A DNA stretch of 43,234 bases from JBCCFW01 sp039029535 (GTDB lineage: Bacteria; Acidobacteriota; JBCCFW01): the NCBI GenBank assembly GCA_039029535.1, contig JBCCFW010000045.1:1-43234 (forward strand), written 5' to 3'. The notes under the pieces were generated by a model. That model saw only the letters and a list, made by a program, of their open reading frames with translations, was not told the DNA's origin and did not search any database. This document shows, one piece after another, positions 32,764 through 40,022 of the stretch (positions within the stretch are counted from its first letter, which is position 1; each line of letters opens with the position of its first letter). A program made the translations under genes and the position numbers.

Positions 32764-34863
32764 TCAGGGGCAGTCGCCCGCGCCGACGATGCGCTCCATC
32801 CCGAGGCTGTCCGTGCCGTAGGTGCCGGTGCCGCAGGAGTTCTGACCTCGGACGAGGTAGAAGGCGTTGGGCTCGGCGCGCATGTCGGTGTAGGTCGTGA
32901 ACATGAGGTCGTCGGCGATGCAGGTCGCCATGTTGACGGGCTCCGAGATGAGACCGCTCACGACGTCGTAGACCGTGTCCTGACCGGCCTGCTCTCCCAG
33001 GCTCGACCAGTTGAGCGTCACGACACCGCCCGGCAACGGGGTCACCCGGAGCTGTTCGATGCCACCGGGGATGGCATGCACGCCGGCTTCGCACGGAGCG
33101 CAGTCGGTGTCGTTGGGGAAGGTGTCGCCGTCGCTGTCGACCATCGGCAGGGCGCAGAGCATGTCGTCGCAGCAGTCGATGTCGTCACAGTCGGTGAGAC
33201 CGTCCATGTCGTTGTCCATGCCGTCGTCGCAGTTGCCCATCTCCTCCTGCTCGCAGAACGGGGAGTCGACGCAGTCGGGATCGTCGCAGTCCTCGAAACC
33301 GTCGCAGTCGTCGTCGAAGCGGTTGTTGCACGCGACTTCCAGCATGCAGCCGGGCAGCATCGTGCACTCCTCGTCGCAGCAGTCGGTGAGGCCGTCGGCG
33401 TCGTCGTCGATGCCGTTGCCGCAGTCCTCGGGAGTGCAGAAGCTGAAGCAGAACGGGTCTTCGCAGTCGGTCTGCCCGTTCATGTTGTCGTCCATCATGT
33501 TGTTGCAACACATCTCCGGCGGATCCGGCGTGCCGTCGCCATCCGGGTCGCAGCAGATCTCGAGCACCGAGCAGCTGACGTCGTCGCAGTCGGTGATGCC
33601 GTTGCAGTCGTTGTCGAAGCCGTCGAGGCAATCGCTCTCCGAGATGCACTCGAGGCCGATGCAGTCGTCGTCACAGCAGTCGGTGAGACCGTCGCCGTCG
33701 TTGTCGATCATGTCGCTGCAGTTCTCGCCGAAGCAGGGGTTGGCGTTCTCGGCGCACTCGACCTCCTCGCAGTCCATGACGGTGTCCGCGTTGTTGTCGA
33801 GCATGTCGCTGCAGCAGGTGTCGACACCGTCGGGCGTGCCGTCGCCGTCCTCGTCGCAGCAGACCTCGCTGGCGCCGCAGCGGGTGACGTCGTCGCAGTC
33901 GGTGAGACCGTCACAGTCGTTGTCGACGCCGTCGGCGCAGTCGGCCTCGTCGGCACAGGGCAGGCCCGAGCAAGTCTCGTCACAGCAGTCGGTGAGGCCG
34001 TCGCCGTCGTTGTCGATGCCGTCGGTGCAGTCGGTCTCGTCGGCGCAGATGTCGAGCGGGTCGCACTCGGTGTCGTCGCAGTCCTGATTCAGGTCGCTGT
34101 CGTCGTCGACGCCGTTGGTACAGCAGGACTCCACGCCGTCGGGCACGCCGTCCATGTCGGCATCGCAGCAAACCTCCAGGACGCCGCAGTTCTCGTCCTC
34201 GCAGTCGGTGGTGAGATCGCAGTCGTTGTCCATCCCGTCGTCGCAGTCGCCCTCGACCTGGCACATGAGCTCGGGCGAGCAGATCGGGTCGCAGCAGTCG
34301 ATCAGGCCGTTGCCGTCGTCGTCGATGCCGTTGAGGCAGTCCTCCGCGATGCAGAAGGGCTCGCACAGCGGGTCTTCGCAGTCGGTGGCGCCATTGCCGT
34401 CGTCGTCGATGCGGTTGTCGCAGCAGAGCTCGCCACCGTCGGGGGTGCCGTCCATGTCCGCGTCGCAGCAGGTCTCGCGACCGGCGCAGTCGGGATCTTC
34501 GCAGTCGGCACCGTCGCCCTGGCAGTCGTTGTCGACGCCGTCGTCGCAGTTGGTCTCGGTGAAGCAGGCGAGACCGCCGCACTCACCCATGTCGCAGCAG
34601 TCGGTGAGGCCGTCGCAGTCGTTGTCGACGCCGTCACCGCAGTTGATCTCGATGGGACCGCAGGCGTCGTCCATCGCGCAGCTGTCGTCGCAGCAGTCGA
34701 AGAGGGTGTCGGCGTCGTTGTCCATGCCGTCGGTGCAGTCGTCTTCGGCCTGAACCGAGACGACGCTGAACAGCAGCGCGAGCAGGACGAGGAAGGGGGC
34801 CGATGCCGAGCGGGAGGAAGGCGTGCGCTGGCCGGGGAGGAGAGGCTGGGTGTTGACGGTCAT
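32764..34863 (-). CDS. Exported protein of sixteen MopE-like Cys/Asp repeats with C-terminal -CP module
   Basis: The ATG at 34863, with GAGG upstream, gives 699 residues; the open frame continues further 5' but without coding character. A signal peptide (SAPFLVLLALLFSVVSVQA) is followed from residue 41 by sixteen units around C.DGVDND.DGLTDC.D..C, related to the putative metal-binding motif of the copper-binding protein MopE (PF11617). Units group into a higher-order pattern of three, the third always carrying a CCD.D.DG.PDG spacer. The C-terminal module follows (about 605-699) with AFYLVRGQNSCGTGTYGTDS and ends AGDCP. Very high Asp and Cys content suggests Ca2+ or other metal binding plus disulphides. 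It stands divergent from the dehydrogenase operon. A surface rod or metal-scavenging function is inferred. Confidence 0.8.
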   Translation of the reverse strand: MTVNTQPLLPGQRTPSSRSASAPFLVLLALLFSVVSVQAEDDCTDGMDNDADTLFDCCDDSCAMDDACGPIEINCGDGVDNDCDGLTDCCDMGECGGLACFTETNCDDGVDNDCQGDGADCEDPDCAGRETCCDADMDGTPDGGELCCDNRIDDDGNGATDCEDPLCEPFCIAEDCLNGIDDDGNGLIDCCDPICSPELMCQVEGDCDDGMDNDCDLTTDCEDENCGVLEVCCDADMDGVPDGVESCCTNGVDDDSDLNQDCDDTECDPLDICADETDCTDGIDNDGDGLTDCCDETCSGLPCADEADCADGVDNDCDGLTDCDDVTRCGASEVCCDEDGDGTPDGVDTCCSDMLDNNADTVMDCEEVECAENANPCFGENCSDMIDNDGDGLTDCCDDDCIGLECISESDCLDGFDNDCNGITDCDDVSCSVLEICCDPDGDGTPDPPEMCCNNMMDDNMNGQTDCEDPFCFSFCTPEDCGNGIDDDADGLTDCCDEECTMLPGCMLEVACNNRFDDDCDGFEDCDDPDCVDSPFCEQEEMGNCDDGMDNDMDGLTDCDDIDCCDDMLCALPMVDSDGDTFPNDTDCAPCEAGVHAIPGGIEQLRVTPLPGGVVTLNWSSLGEQAGQDTVYDVVSGLISEPVNMATCIADDLMFTTYTDMRAEPNAFYLVRGQNSCGTGTYGTDSLGMERIVGAGDCP
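33145..34743 (-). repeat. MopE-like repeat array with a 3-unit higher-order period
   Basis: There are sixteen coding units of about 26-44 residues. They group as five triplets plus one: first units start with CC or a shorter variant, second units read .DC.DGIDNDGDGLTDCCD, and third units read .DC.DG.DNDCDG.TDCDD and end in CCD.DGDGTPDG. Duplication therefore happened in blocks of three, about 255 nt each. Confidence 0.75.
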
Positions 34864-35112
34864 CTTGAATCGGCCTCGGTCGGCACGCTCGACCACCGAG
34901 CGTCGCCGTTTGGGGGACGGGACGACTCTCACGCCGGTCGATGCGACCACGGCATGAGGAACATGTGATTCGACAATACGCCGGGCCCTTCGGCCAAGGC
35001 AATGCCGCGCCAGGACGAGATGGGTCGGAATCGCTCTCGTCGTGCAGAACTGATGAACAGGCCAATGATATTGATGCAGGCCGGCCAAGAGAAGACCTCG
35101 AAATCCAAGGCA
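34864..35112. other. Divergent intergenic region (first part), no supported gene
   Basis: Between the MopE-repeat gene (leftward) and the dehydrogenase operon (rightward) 478 nt carry no gene. This part should hold the leftward promoter. An A/T-richer stretch around 35060-35080 (AATGATATTGATG) includes TATCAT on the minus strand, a possible -10, about 200 nt before the leftward start. Confidence 0.4.
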
Positions 35113-35129
35113 TGGGTCAAAATGACCCA
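35113..35129. promoter_or_regulatory. Palindrome TGGGTCA-AAA-TGACCCA upstream of the dehydrogenase operon
   Basis: Perfect 7-bp arms with a 3-nt A spacer sit in the divergent region, 213 nt before the first operon ATG. Size and symmetry fit a dimeric regulator such as a TetR, GntR or Lrp-type protein. The rest of the gap to 35341 contains only GC-rich short hairpins and a TGATAGCAT (35225-35233) that resembles a -10 region. Confidence 0.5.
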
Positions 35130-35341
35130 ACTTGCCGTGGGGAACGTGTCGGGTTCTCTGGCCGGCGGTGCGGGAACCACCGCCAGCCGTCCGGGCCGGC
35201 TCCGGCCCTGTTCGGGGGCTCCGTGATAGCATCGAGACCTGCACTCCCGAGGCCTTCCGCGCCCGGGGCCGTGACCCGGGTCCGGCCACCGACCGGCACC
35301 CCCGACACCGTCCAGACCTCCTCGCTCAGGAGCCCGAGAAC

Positions 35342-36364
35342 ATGGCTTCCACCACCGAGGGGCGCACGGCTGGGGAAGCTCCCTCTCTCTCGGAGCCCCT
35401 CCCCGCCACCGTGGCCTACCGGTCCATCCGATTGCTCCGCCTCGTCGACGAGACGGCGGATCGGCTCGCGCGTGCCGGCGAGATGGGCGTTCACGTGCCG
35501 TGCAGGGGTCAGGAAGCCCTCCTGGCAGGAGTCGCGGCGGCCACCCGCGCCGGAGACTGGCTCATGCCGGGTCCCCGGCAGTCCTCGATCGGCCTACTCC
35601 GAGGCTTGTCGTTGGTCAGCCACTTCTCCCAGCTCCTGGGCAGGAGCGCCGACCCGAGCCGGGGGCGTCAGGCGCCGGGGCACCCCACGGTGCGGTCGCT
35701 GAACCTCTTCTCCGTGGCCACGCCGGTGGGCAGCCAGCTCATCCAGGCGGCCGGAGTCGGCCTGGCCATGAAGCGCGCCGAGCGGGGTGAGGTCGCGGTG
35801 ACCCTCGGAGGCGCCGGGGCGGTCGCCACCGCCGACTTCCACGTCGGCATGAACTTCACCGCCCTCTGGGCCGTGCCGGTCGTCCACGTCTTCGCGGTGG
35901 CGACCGACGATCGCTCCGAGCTCCCTGGACCCGCGGCCCGCGCCGCCGCCCACGGGTTGCACGCGGTCGAGGTCGACGGAGCCGACGCTCGCGCCGTCCA
36001 CGACACGATGGCGGCGGCGATGGAGCGTGCCCGCAGCGGCGAGGGTCCGACCCTCGTCGAGGCAAGCTTCCCCGAGCCGCTGCGCGTGACGCCCGAGTCC
36101 GGGCTCCGGCTGGTCGGCGACTCGGATGAGACCTCGTGGTCGGAGGTCGACCCGCTCGAGCGCTGCCGACGCGACTCCGGGTTGGCAGCGGCCGATGCCG
36201 ATGCCATCGACGCCGAGCTCCAGTCCGCGGTCGACGACGGCGTCGCGGCGGCGCTCGCCCTACCGGCCCCACCGACCAGCCTCCTCTTCGACGACGTCTT
36301 CGCCGAGCGGACCCCCGCTCTCGAGGCCCAGCGCCGCGAGTGGCTCGCGCAGCGCAAGAACTGA
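35342..36364 (+). CDS. Degenerate E1-alpha paralogue of 2-oxoacid dehydrogenase (pseudo-subunit)
   Basis: The 340-residue protein aligns along its length with the active E1-alpha encoded at 38821-39957. The shared pattern includes CRGQEALLAGVAAA, DWLMPGPRQ..LLRGLSL, ADFHVGMN and the end LLFDDVFAERTPAL. The thiamine-diphosphate motif is gone. The GDG of the active copy (Gly180-Asp181-Gly182) corresponds to Gly157-Ala158-Gly159, the following Glu becomes Thr163, and Asn209-Asn210 correspond to Val186-Ala187. The phosphorylation-loop region (HSTSDDPSRYR in the active copy) is also missing. Mg2+ and cofactor binding are therefore not expected. The gene is intact, has AGGAG 9 nt upstream, and leads the operon 16 nt before E1-beta, so it is probably expressed. 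A structural or regulatory role in E1 assembly is inferred. Confidence 0.85.
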   Translation: MASTTEGRTAGEAPSLSEPLPATVAYRSIRLLRLVDETADRLARAGEMGVHVPCRGQEALLAGVAAATRAGDWLMPGPRQSSIGLLRGLSLVSHFSQLLGRSADPSRGRQAPGHPTVRSLNLFSVATPVGSQLIQAAGVGLAMKRAERGEVAVTLGGAGAVATADFHVGMNFTALWAVPVVHVFAVATDDRSELPGPAARAAAHGLHAVEVDGADARAVHDTMAAAMERARSGEGPTLVEASFPEPLRVTPESGLRLVGDSDETSWSEVDPLERCRRDSGLAAADADAIDAELQSAVDDGVAAALALPAPPTSLLFDDVFAERTPALEAQRREWLAQRKN

Positions 36365-36380
36365 AGCGACCGGAGTTCCG

Positions 36381-37364
36381 ATGCCCGAGATGAACATGAT
36401 CCAGGCGATCTCGTCGGCGTTGCGCCACGCGCTGGCGGCCGACGAGCGTGTCGTCGTCTTCGGTGAGGACGTCGGCAAGTTCGGCGGTGTCTTCCGCGCG
36501 ACCGATGGCCTGCAGGCCGAGTTCGGCGAGGACCGTGTCTTCGACACGCCCTTGGCCGAGGGCGGCATCATCGGCACGGCCGTCGGCATGGCCGCTTACG
36601 GCATGCGACCGGTCCCCGAGATCCAGTTCGCCGACTTCATCTTCCCGGGCTTCGATCAAATCGTGAACGAGGCGGCGAAGCTCCGATACCGCTCAGGTGG
36701 CCAGTACACCTGTCCGCTGGTCATCCGCACGCCCTACGGTGGCGGCATCCGCGGCGGGCTCTACCACAGCCAGAGCCCCGAGGCCCTCTTCATCCACGTG
36801 CAGGGGCTCAAGGTCGTCGTGCCGAGCAATCCATCCGACGCGAAGGGCCTGCTCACCGCTGCCATCGCCGACCCCGACCCCGTCCTCTTCTTCGAGCCCA
36901 AGCGCATCTATCGCGCGGCGAAGGGTGAGGTCGCAGAGGAGTCCTACGAAGTGCCGCTCGGCAAGGCAGCCATCGCGCGCGCCGGCAGTGACGTCACCAT
37001 CCTCGCCTGGGGCGCGGCCCTTCACGACTGCATGACCGCCGCCGACGAGCTCGCCGCAGCGGGCACGAGCTGCGAGCTGGTCGACCTGCGCACCCTGGTG
37101 CCGCTCGACGTCGACACCATCGTGCAGTCGGTCAAGAAGACGGGGCGCTGCGTCATCGTGCACGAAGCGCCCAAGACGGCCGGGTTCGGAGGCGAGCTCG
37201 CCGCGACCGTTCAAGAGCACGCCCTGTCGTGGCTGTCGGCACCCATCCTTCGGGTCACCGGCTACGACACGCCGTTTCCGCATGCGCTCGAGATGGAGTA
37301 CCTCCCGAGCCCCGCGCGGATCCGCGCCGGCGTCGAGTCGGTCATGAGCTACGAGTTCGCCTGA
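36381..37364 (+). CDS. bkdA2: Branched-chain 2-oxoacid dehydrogenase E1 component, beta subunit
   Basis: This 327-residue protein is the beta subunit that, with E1-alpha, decarboxylates branched-chain 2-oxoacids (from Val, Leu, Ile) and passes the acyl group to the E2 lipoyl arm. Conserved blocks are MIQAISSALRHALAADERV, FGEDVGKFGGVFRAT, DTPLAEGGIIGTAVGMA, the substrate-site region FADFIFPGFDQIVNE and the YGGGIRGGLYHSQSPEA loop. FFEPKRIYRAAKGEVAEESY fits the branched-chain rather than the pyruvate type. The transketolase C-terminal domain (LVDLRTLVPLDVDTI) follows. GGAG lies 5 nt before the ATG. It is encoded between the degenerate E1-alpha and E2. Confidence 0.94.
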   Translation: MPEMNMIQAISSALRHALAADERVVVFGEDVGKFGGVFRATDGLQAEFGEDRVFDTPLAEGGIIGTAVGMAAYGMRPVPEIQFADFIFPGFDQIVNEAAKLRYRSGGQYTCPLVIRTPYGGGIRGGLYHSQSPEALFIHVQGLKVVVPSNPSDAKGLLTAAIADPDPVLFFEPKRIYRAAKGEVAEESYEVPLGKAAIARAGSDVTILAWGAALHDCMTAADELAAAGTSCELVDLRTLVPLDVDTIVQSVKKTGRCVIVHEAPKTAGFGGELAATVQEHALSWLSAPILRVTGYDTPFPHALEMEYLPSPARIRAGVESVMSYEFA

Positions 37365-37448
37365 TTCGGCTCCGCCCGATTTCCTCAGCTCGGGACCGCC
37401 GGGTCCCGATTCGAGTCTCCTCAGTACCAGCATCCACGGAGTAGCGTG

Positions 37449-38819
37449 ATGTCCTTCGAGTTCAAGCTGCCCGACATCGGCGAAGGTGTCGTCGAGGGCG
37501 AGATCGTCGAGTGGTTCGTGTCGGCGGGTGACACCGTCGCCGAGGACCAGCCCATCGTCGCGGTCATGACCGACAAGGCGACGGTGGAGATCCCTTCGCC
37601 GAAGGCCGGCACGATCACCACGCTCGGCGGAAACAGCGGCGAGATCCTCAAGGTCGGCGCGATGCTGGTGACCATCGACACCGATGGTGCGGGCGCAGCC
37701 CCCGCGGCCAGCGCCCCGGCAGCGGCTCCGACGCCCGCTCCCGCGCCGAAGCCGGCTCCCGCTCCGGCAGCGGCAGCCCCCGCGCCTGCTCCGACCCCGG
37801 CTCCCGCTCCCGTCGCGAGCCCGGCCCCCATGGCCGTTGCTGCGTCCGCGGCTCCGGCATCGACGGGTCCGGTGAATGCCTCGCCCGCCACGCGCAAGCG
37901 CGCCCGTGAGCTCGGTGTCGACCTCTCCACCGTGGCTGGCACCGGCCCCAACGGTCGCGTGCAGGTCAGCGACGTCGAGCTGGCCGCGGCGCGTCCGGCG
38001 GCGGCCCCCGCTCCGATGGCGGCTCCGGCCGCGGCGGCAGCACCTGCCCTGGCGGCAGTGCCTTCGCCCGAGCCGCTCCTGCCCATCCCTTCGCGCGACT
38101 TCGGCGCGGCGAGCAACGAGGAGGAGCGTGTTCCTCTCCGCGGCCTGCGCAAGGTCATCTCCGAGCGGATGGTCGAGAGCAAGCAGACGGCGGCGCACTT
38201 CGCCTATGTCGACGAGTGCGAGGTCACCGAGCTCATCGCACTGCGCAAGTCGCTCAAGGGCGACGCCGCGCGCTACGGCGTGAAGCTGACCTACCTGCCC
38301 TTCATCATGAAGGCGCTCGTCCCGGCGCTAAAGCAGTTCCCGCTGCTCAACTCGGCGCTCGACCCCGAGCGTGGCGAGCTGGTCTACAAGAAGTACTACA
38401 ACATCGGCGTGGCGGTGGACACCGAGCAGGGCCTCACGGTTCCGGTGGTCAAGAACGTCGACCGCAAGTCCATCCTCGAGATCGCCCACGAGCTGCAGGA
38501 CCTCGTCGGTCGTGCGCGCTCGCAGCGGGCGTCGATGGAGGACCTCACCGGCGGCACCTTCACGGTGACCTCGACCGGCAACATCGGTGGTCTCTTCGCG
38601 ACGCCGATCATCAACATCCCCGAGGTGGCCATCCTCGGCGTGCCGAAGATGCAGGAGCGGCCGGTCGTGCGTGACGGCGAGATCGTCATCCGCGACATGC
38701 TGAACCTCGCGCTCTCGCTCGACCACCGCGTCGTCGACGGCGCCGTGGGTGCGCGTTTCATGAACGCGCTCATCGAGCAGCTCGAGCGTCCCAGCCGCAT
38801 GCTGCTGGAGCTCGCCTGA
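37449..38819 (+). CDS. bkdB: Dihydrolipoyl acyltransferase E2 of the branched-chain 2-oxoacid dehydrogenase
   Basis: The 456-residue E2 forms the core of the complex. It has one N-terminal lipoyl domain (about 1-78) with the lipoylated Lys43 in MTDKATVEI, then an Ala/Pro swinging linker (about 80-140). The peripheral-subunit-binding domain follows (about 140-175, SPATRKRARELGVDLSTVAG), then a second Ala/Pro linker and the acyltransferase catalytic domain (about 225-456). The catalytic motif is DHRVVDG with His426 and Asp430. GGAG is 7 nt upstream of the ATG. The Ala-rich linkers are encoded by low-complexity GCC/CCG-type codons. There is an 84-nt gap after E1-beta and only 1 nt before the active E1-alpha. 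Confidence 0.95.
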   Translation: MSFEFKLPDIGEGVVEGEIVEWFVSAGDTVAEDQPIVAVMTDKATVEIPSPKAGTITTLGGNSGEILKVGAMLVTIDTDGAGAAPAASAPAAAPTPAPAPKPAPAPAAAAPAPAPTPAPAPVASPAPMAVAASAAPASTGPVNASPATRKRARELGVDLSTVAGTGPNGRVQVSDVELAAARPAAAPAPMAAPAAAAAPALAAVPSPEPLLPIPSRDFGAASNEEERVPLRGLRKVISERMVESKQTAAHFAYVDECEVTELIALRKSLKGDAARYGVKLTYLPFIMKALVPALKQFPLLNSALDPERGELVYKKYYNIGVAVDTEQGLTVPVVKNVDRKSILEIAHELQDLVGRARSQRASMEDLTGGTFTVTSTGNIGGLFATPIINIPEVAILGVPKMQERPVVRDGEIVIRDMLNLALSLDHRVVDGAVGARFMNALIEQLERPSRMLLELA

Positions 38820-38820
38820 G

Positions 38821-39957
38821 TTGAGCGACACCGGCGTCACGGGAACCGAGAACCCGCAGCGGCTGCGTCTCTCCGACGAGGACTTCGTCCGGATGCTCTC
38901 CCTCGAGGGGGAGCTCCTGGACGGGGCCGAGCCTCGCATCAGCGACGAGCTGGCGCTCAAGGCTCAGGAGTTGATGATCCTGGTTCGTGCCCTCGACGAC
39001 CGGATGATCAAGCTCCAGCGTCAGGGACGCATCAGCTTCCACGGCACTTGCAGCGGTGAGGAGGCGGCGGTCTTCGGCGTGGCGACGGCCCTCTCCGAAG
39101 AGGATTGGGTCGTCCCGGCGCTGAGGCAGGGCGCGATCATGTTGTACCGGGGCTTCTCCCTGGTGCCCTTCATCGCCCAGGCCTTCTCGAACTCCGGTGA
39201 CATCACCAAGGGCCGCAACATGCCGAGCCATCAGGCGGCGGCGTCGGTGCGGCAGCTCTCCTGGTCGTCCTGCATCGCCAACCAGCTCGTGCAGGCGGTG
39301 GGCATCGCCAAGGCCATGCAGGTCAAGGGTGAGTCACATGCCTGCGTCGGGTTCATCGGCGACGGGGGGACGTCCGAGGGCGACTTCCACGTCGCCTTGA
39401 ACATGGCGGCCACCTGGAACGTACCGCTGGTCATCGTCTGCCAGAACAACCAGTGGGCCATCTCGGTCCCGCTGGAGCGGCAGACCCTGGTCACCCGCAT
39501 CGCCGACAAGGCCGAGGCCTACGGCATGGAGGGGGTTCGGGTCGATGGCAACGACCTGCTCGCCGTGCACTCGGTCATGAGCCAGGCCCTGGAGAAGGCG
39601 CGCAGCGGCGGCGGACCCACGCTCGTCGAGGCGCTGACTTACCGCGTCGGCGCGCACTCGACCTCAGACGACCCTTCGCGCTATCGCGACGAGTCCATCA
39701 CCGACGCCTGGCGTGAGCGCGACCCGCTCGAGCGCCTGAGTCGTTGGCTCGAGTCGCGGGGCCTGCGTGACGGCGAGGGCGTGAAGGCGCTGGAGAGGGA
39801 GGCCTTCCTGAAGGTCGACGCCGCCGTCTCCGAGGTCGAGTCCTTGCCGCCGGTGGCGCACGAGACGCTCATCGAGGACGTCTTCGCCGAGCCGACCCAG
39901 GAGCTGCTGCGTCAGTGGCGCGACTGGAGCCCGCACCCGCCCGCGGCCACGCACTGA
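38821..39957 (+). CDS. bkdA1: Branched-chain 2-oxoacid dehydrogenase E1 component, alpha subunit (active copy)
   Basis: The 378-residue protein carries a full thiamine-diphosphate motif: GDGGTSEGDFH (Gly180-Asp181-Gly182) followed 26 residues later by NNQWAIS (Asn209-Asn210). The N-terminal GRISFHGTCSGEEA and ALRQGAIMLYRGFSL and the phosphorylation-loop-like GAHSTSDDPSRYR are typical of branched-chain E1-alpha. It catalyses decarboxylation of the 2-oxoacid on thiamine diphosphate. TTG is the start, 1 nt after the E2 stop, with GGAG about 10 nt upstream, so translation is coupled to E2. Placing E1-alpha after E2 rather than before E1-beta is unusual; the normal place is taken by the degenerate copy. 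Confidence 0.95.
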   Translation: MSDTGVTGTENPQRLRLSDEDFVRMLSLEGELLDGAEPRISDELALKAQELMILVRALDDRMIKLQRQGRISFHGTCSGEEAAVFGVATALSEEDWVVPALRQGAIMLYRGFSLVPFIAQAFSNSGDITKGRNMPSHQAAASVRQLSWSSCIANQLVQAVGIAKAMQVKGESHACVGFIGDGGTSEGDFHVALNMAATWNVPLVIVCQNNQWAISVPLERQTLVTRIADKAEAYGMEGVRVDGNDLLAVHSVMSQALEKARSGGGPTLVEALTYRVGAHSTSDDPSRYRDESITDAWRERDPLERLSRWLESRGLRDGEGVKALEREAFLKVDAAVSEVESLPPVAHETLIEDVFAEPTQELLRQWRDWSPHPPAATH

Positions 39958-39960
39958 GCC

Positions 39961-39978
39961 ATCTCAGCCCGCTGAGAT
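39961..39978. promoter_or_regulatory. 18-bp palindrome in the E1-alpha/lpd gap
   Basis: ATCTCAGC-CC-GCTGAGAT lies 4 nt after the E1-alpha stop and 45 nt before the lpd start. It may be an RNA-processing or attenuating hairpin that sets the E3 level apart from E1/E2. It has no T-run. Confidence 0.45.
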
Positions 39979-40022
39979 CTCGTTCATCTCCACCCATCCG
40001 TAGAAGAAGTCAGGGGAAAGCC

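Noticed and set aside
33145..34743. Minus-strand repeat array as a possible DNA-level tandem repeat or mobile element
   Set aside because: Variation is concentrated at synonymous or conservative positions, and the units maintain Cys and Asp codons, so it is a protein repeat.
34864..35289. N-terminal extension of the MopE-repeat protein upstream of ATG 34863
   Set aside because: The frame is open but has no signal peptide or coding pattern. The signal peptide and ribosome-binding site fit 34863.
35132..35341. Upstream extension of the degenerate E1-alpha frame
   Set aside because: Low-complexity Pro/Arg-rich reading with no conservation to E1-alpha. ATG 35342 has AGGAG at the right distance.
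39915..40022. Upstream extension of the lpd frame
   Set aside because: It overlaps the E1-alpha end and would add a non-family N-terminus. ATG 40023 with AGGGGA and the FAD motif at the normal distance is preferred.
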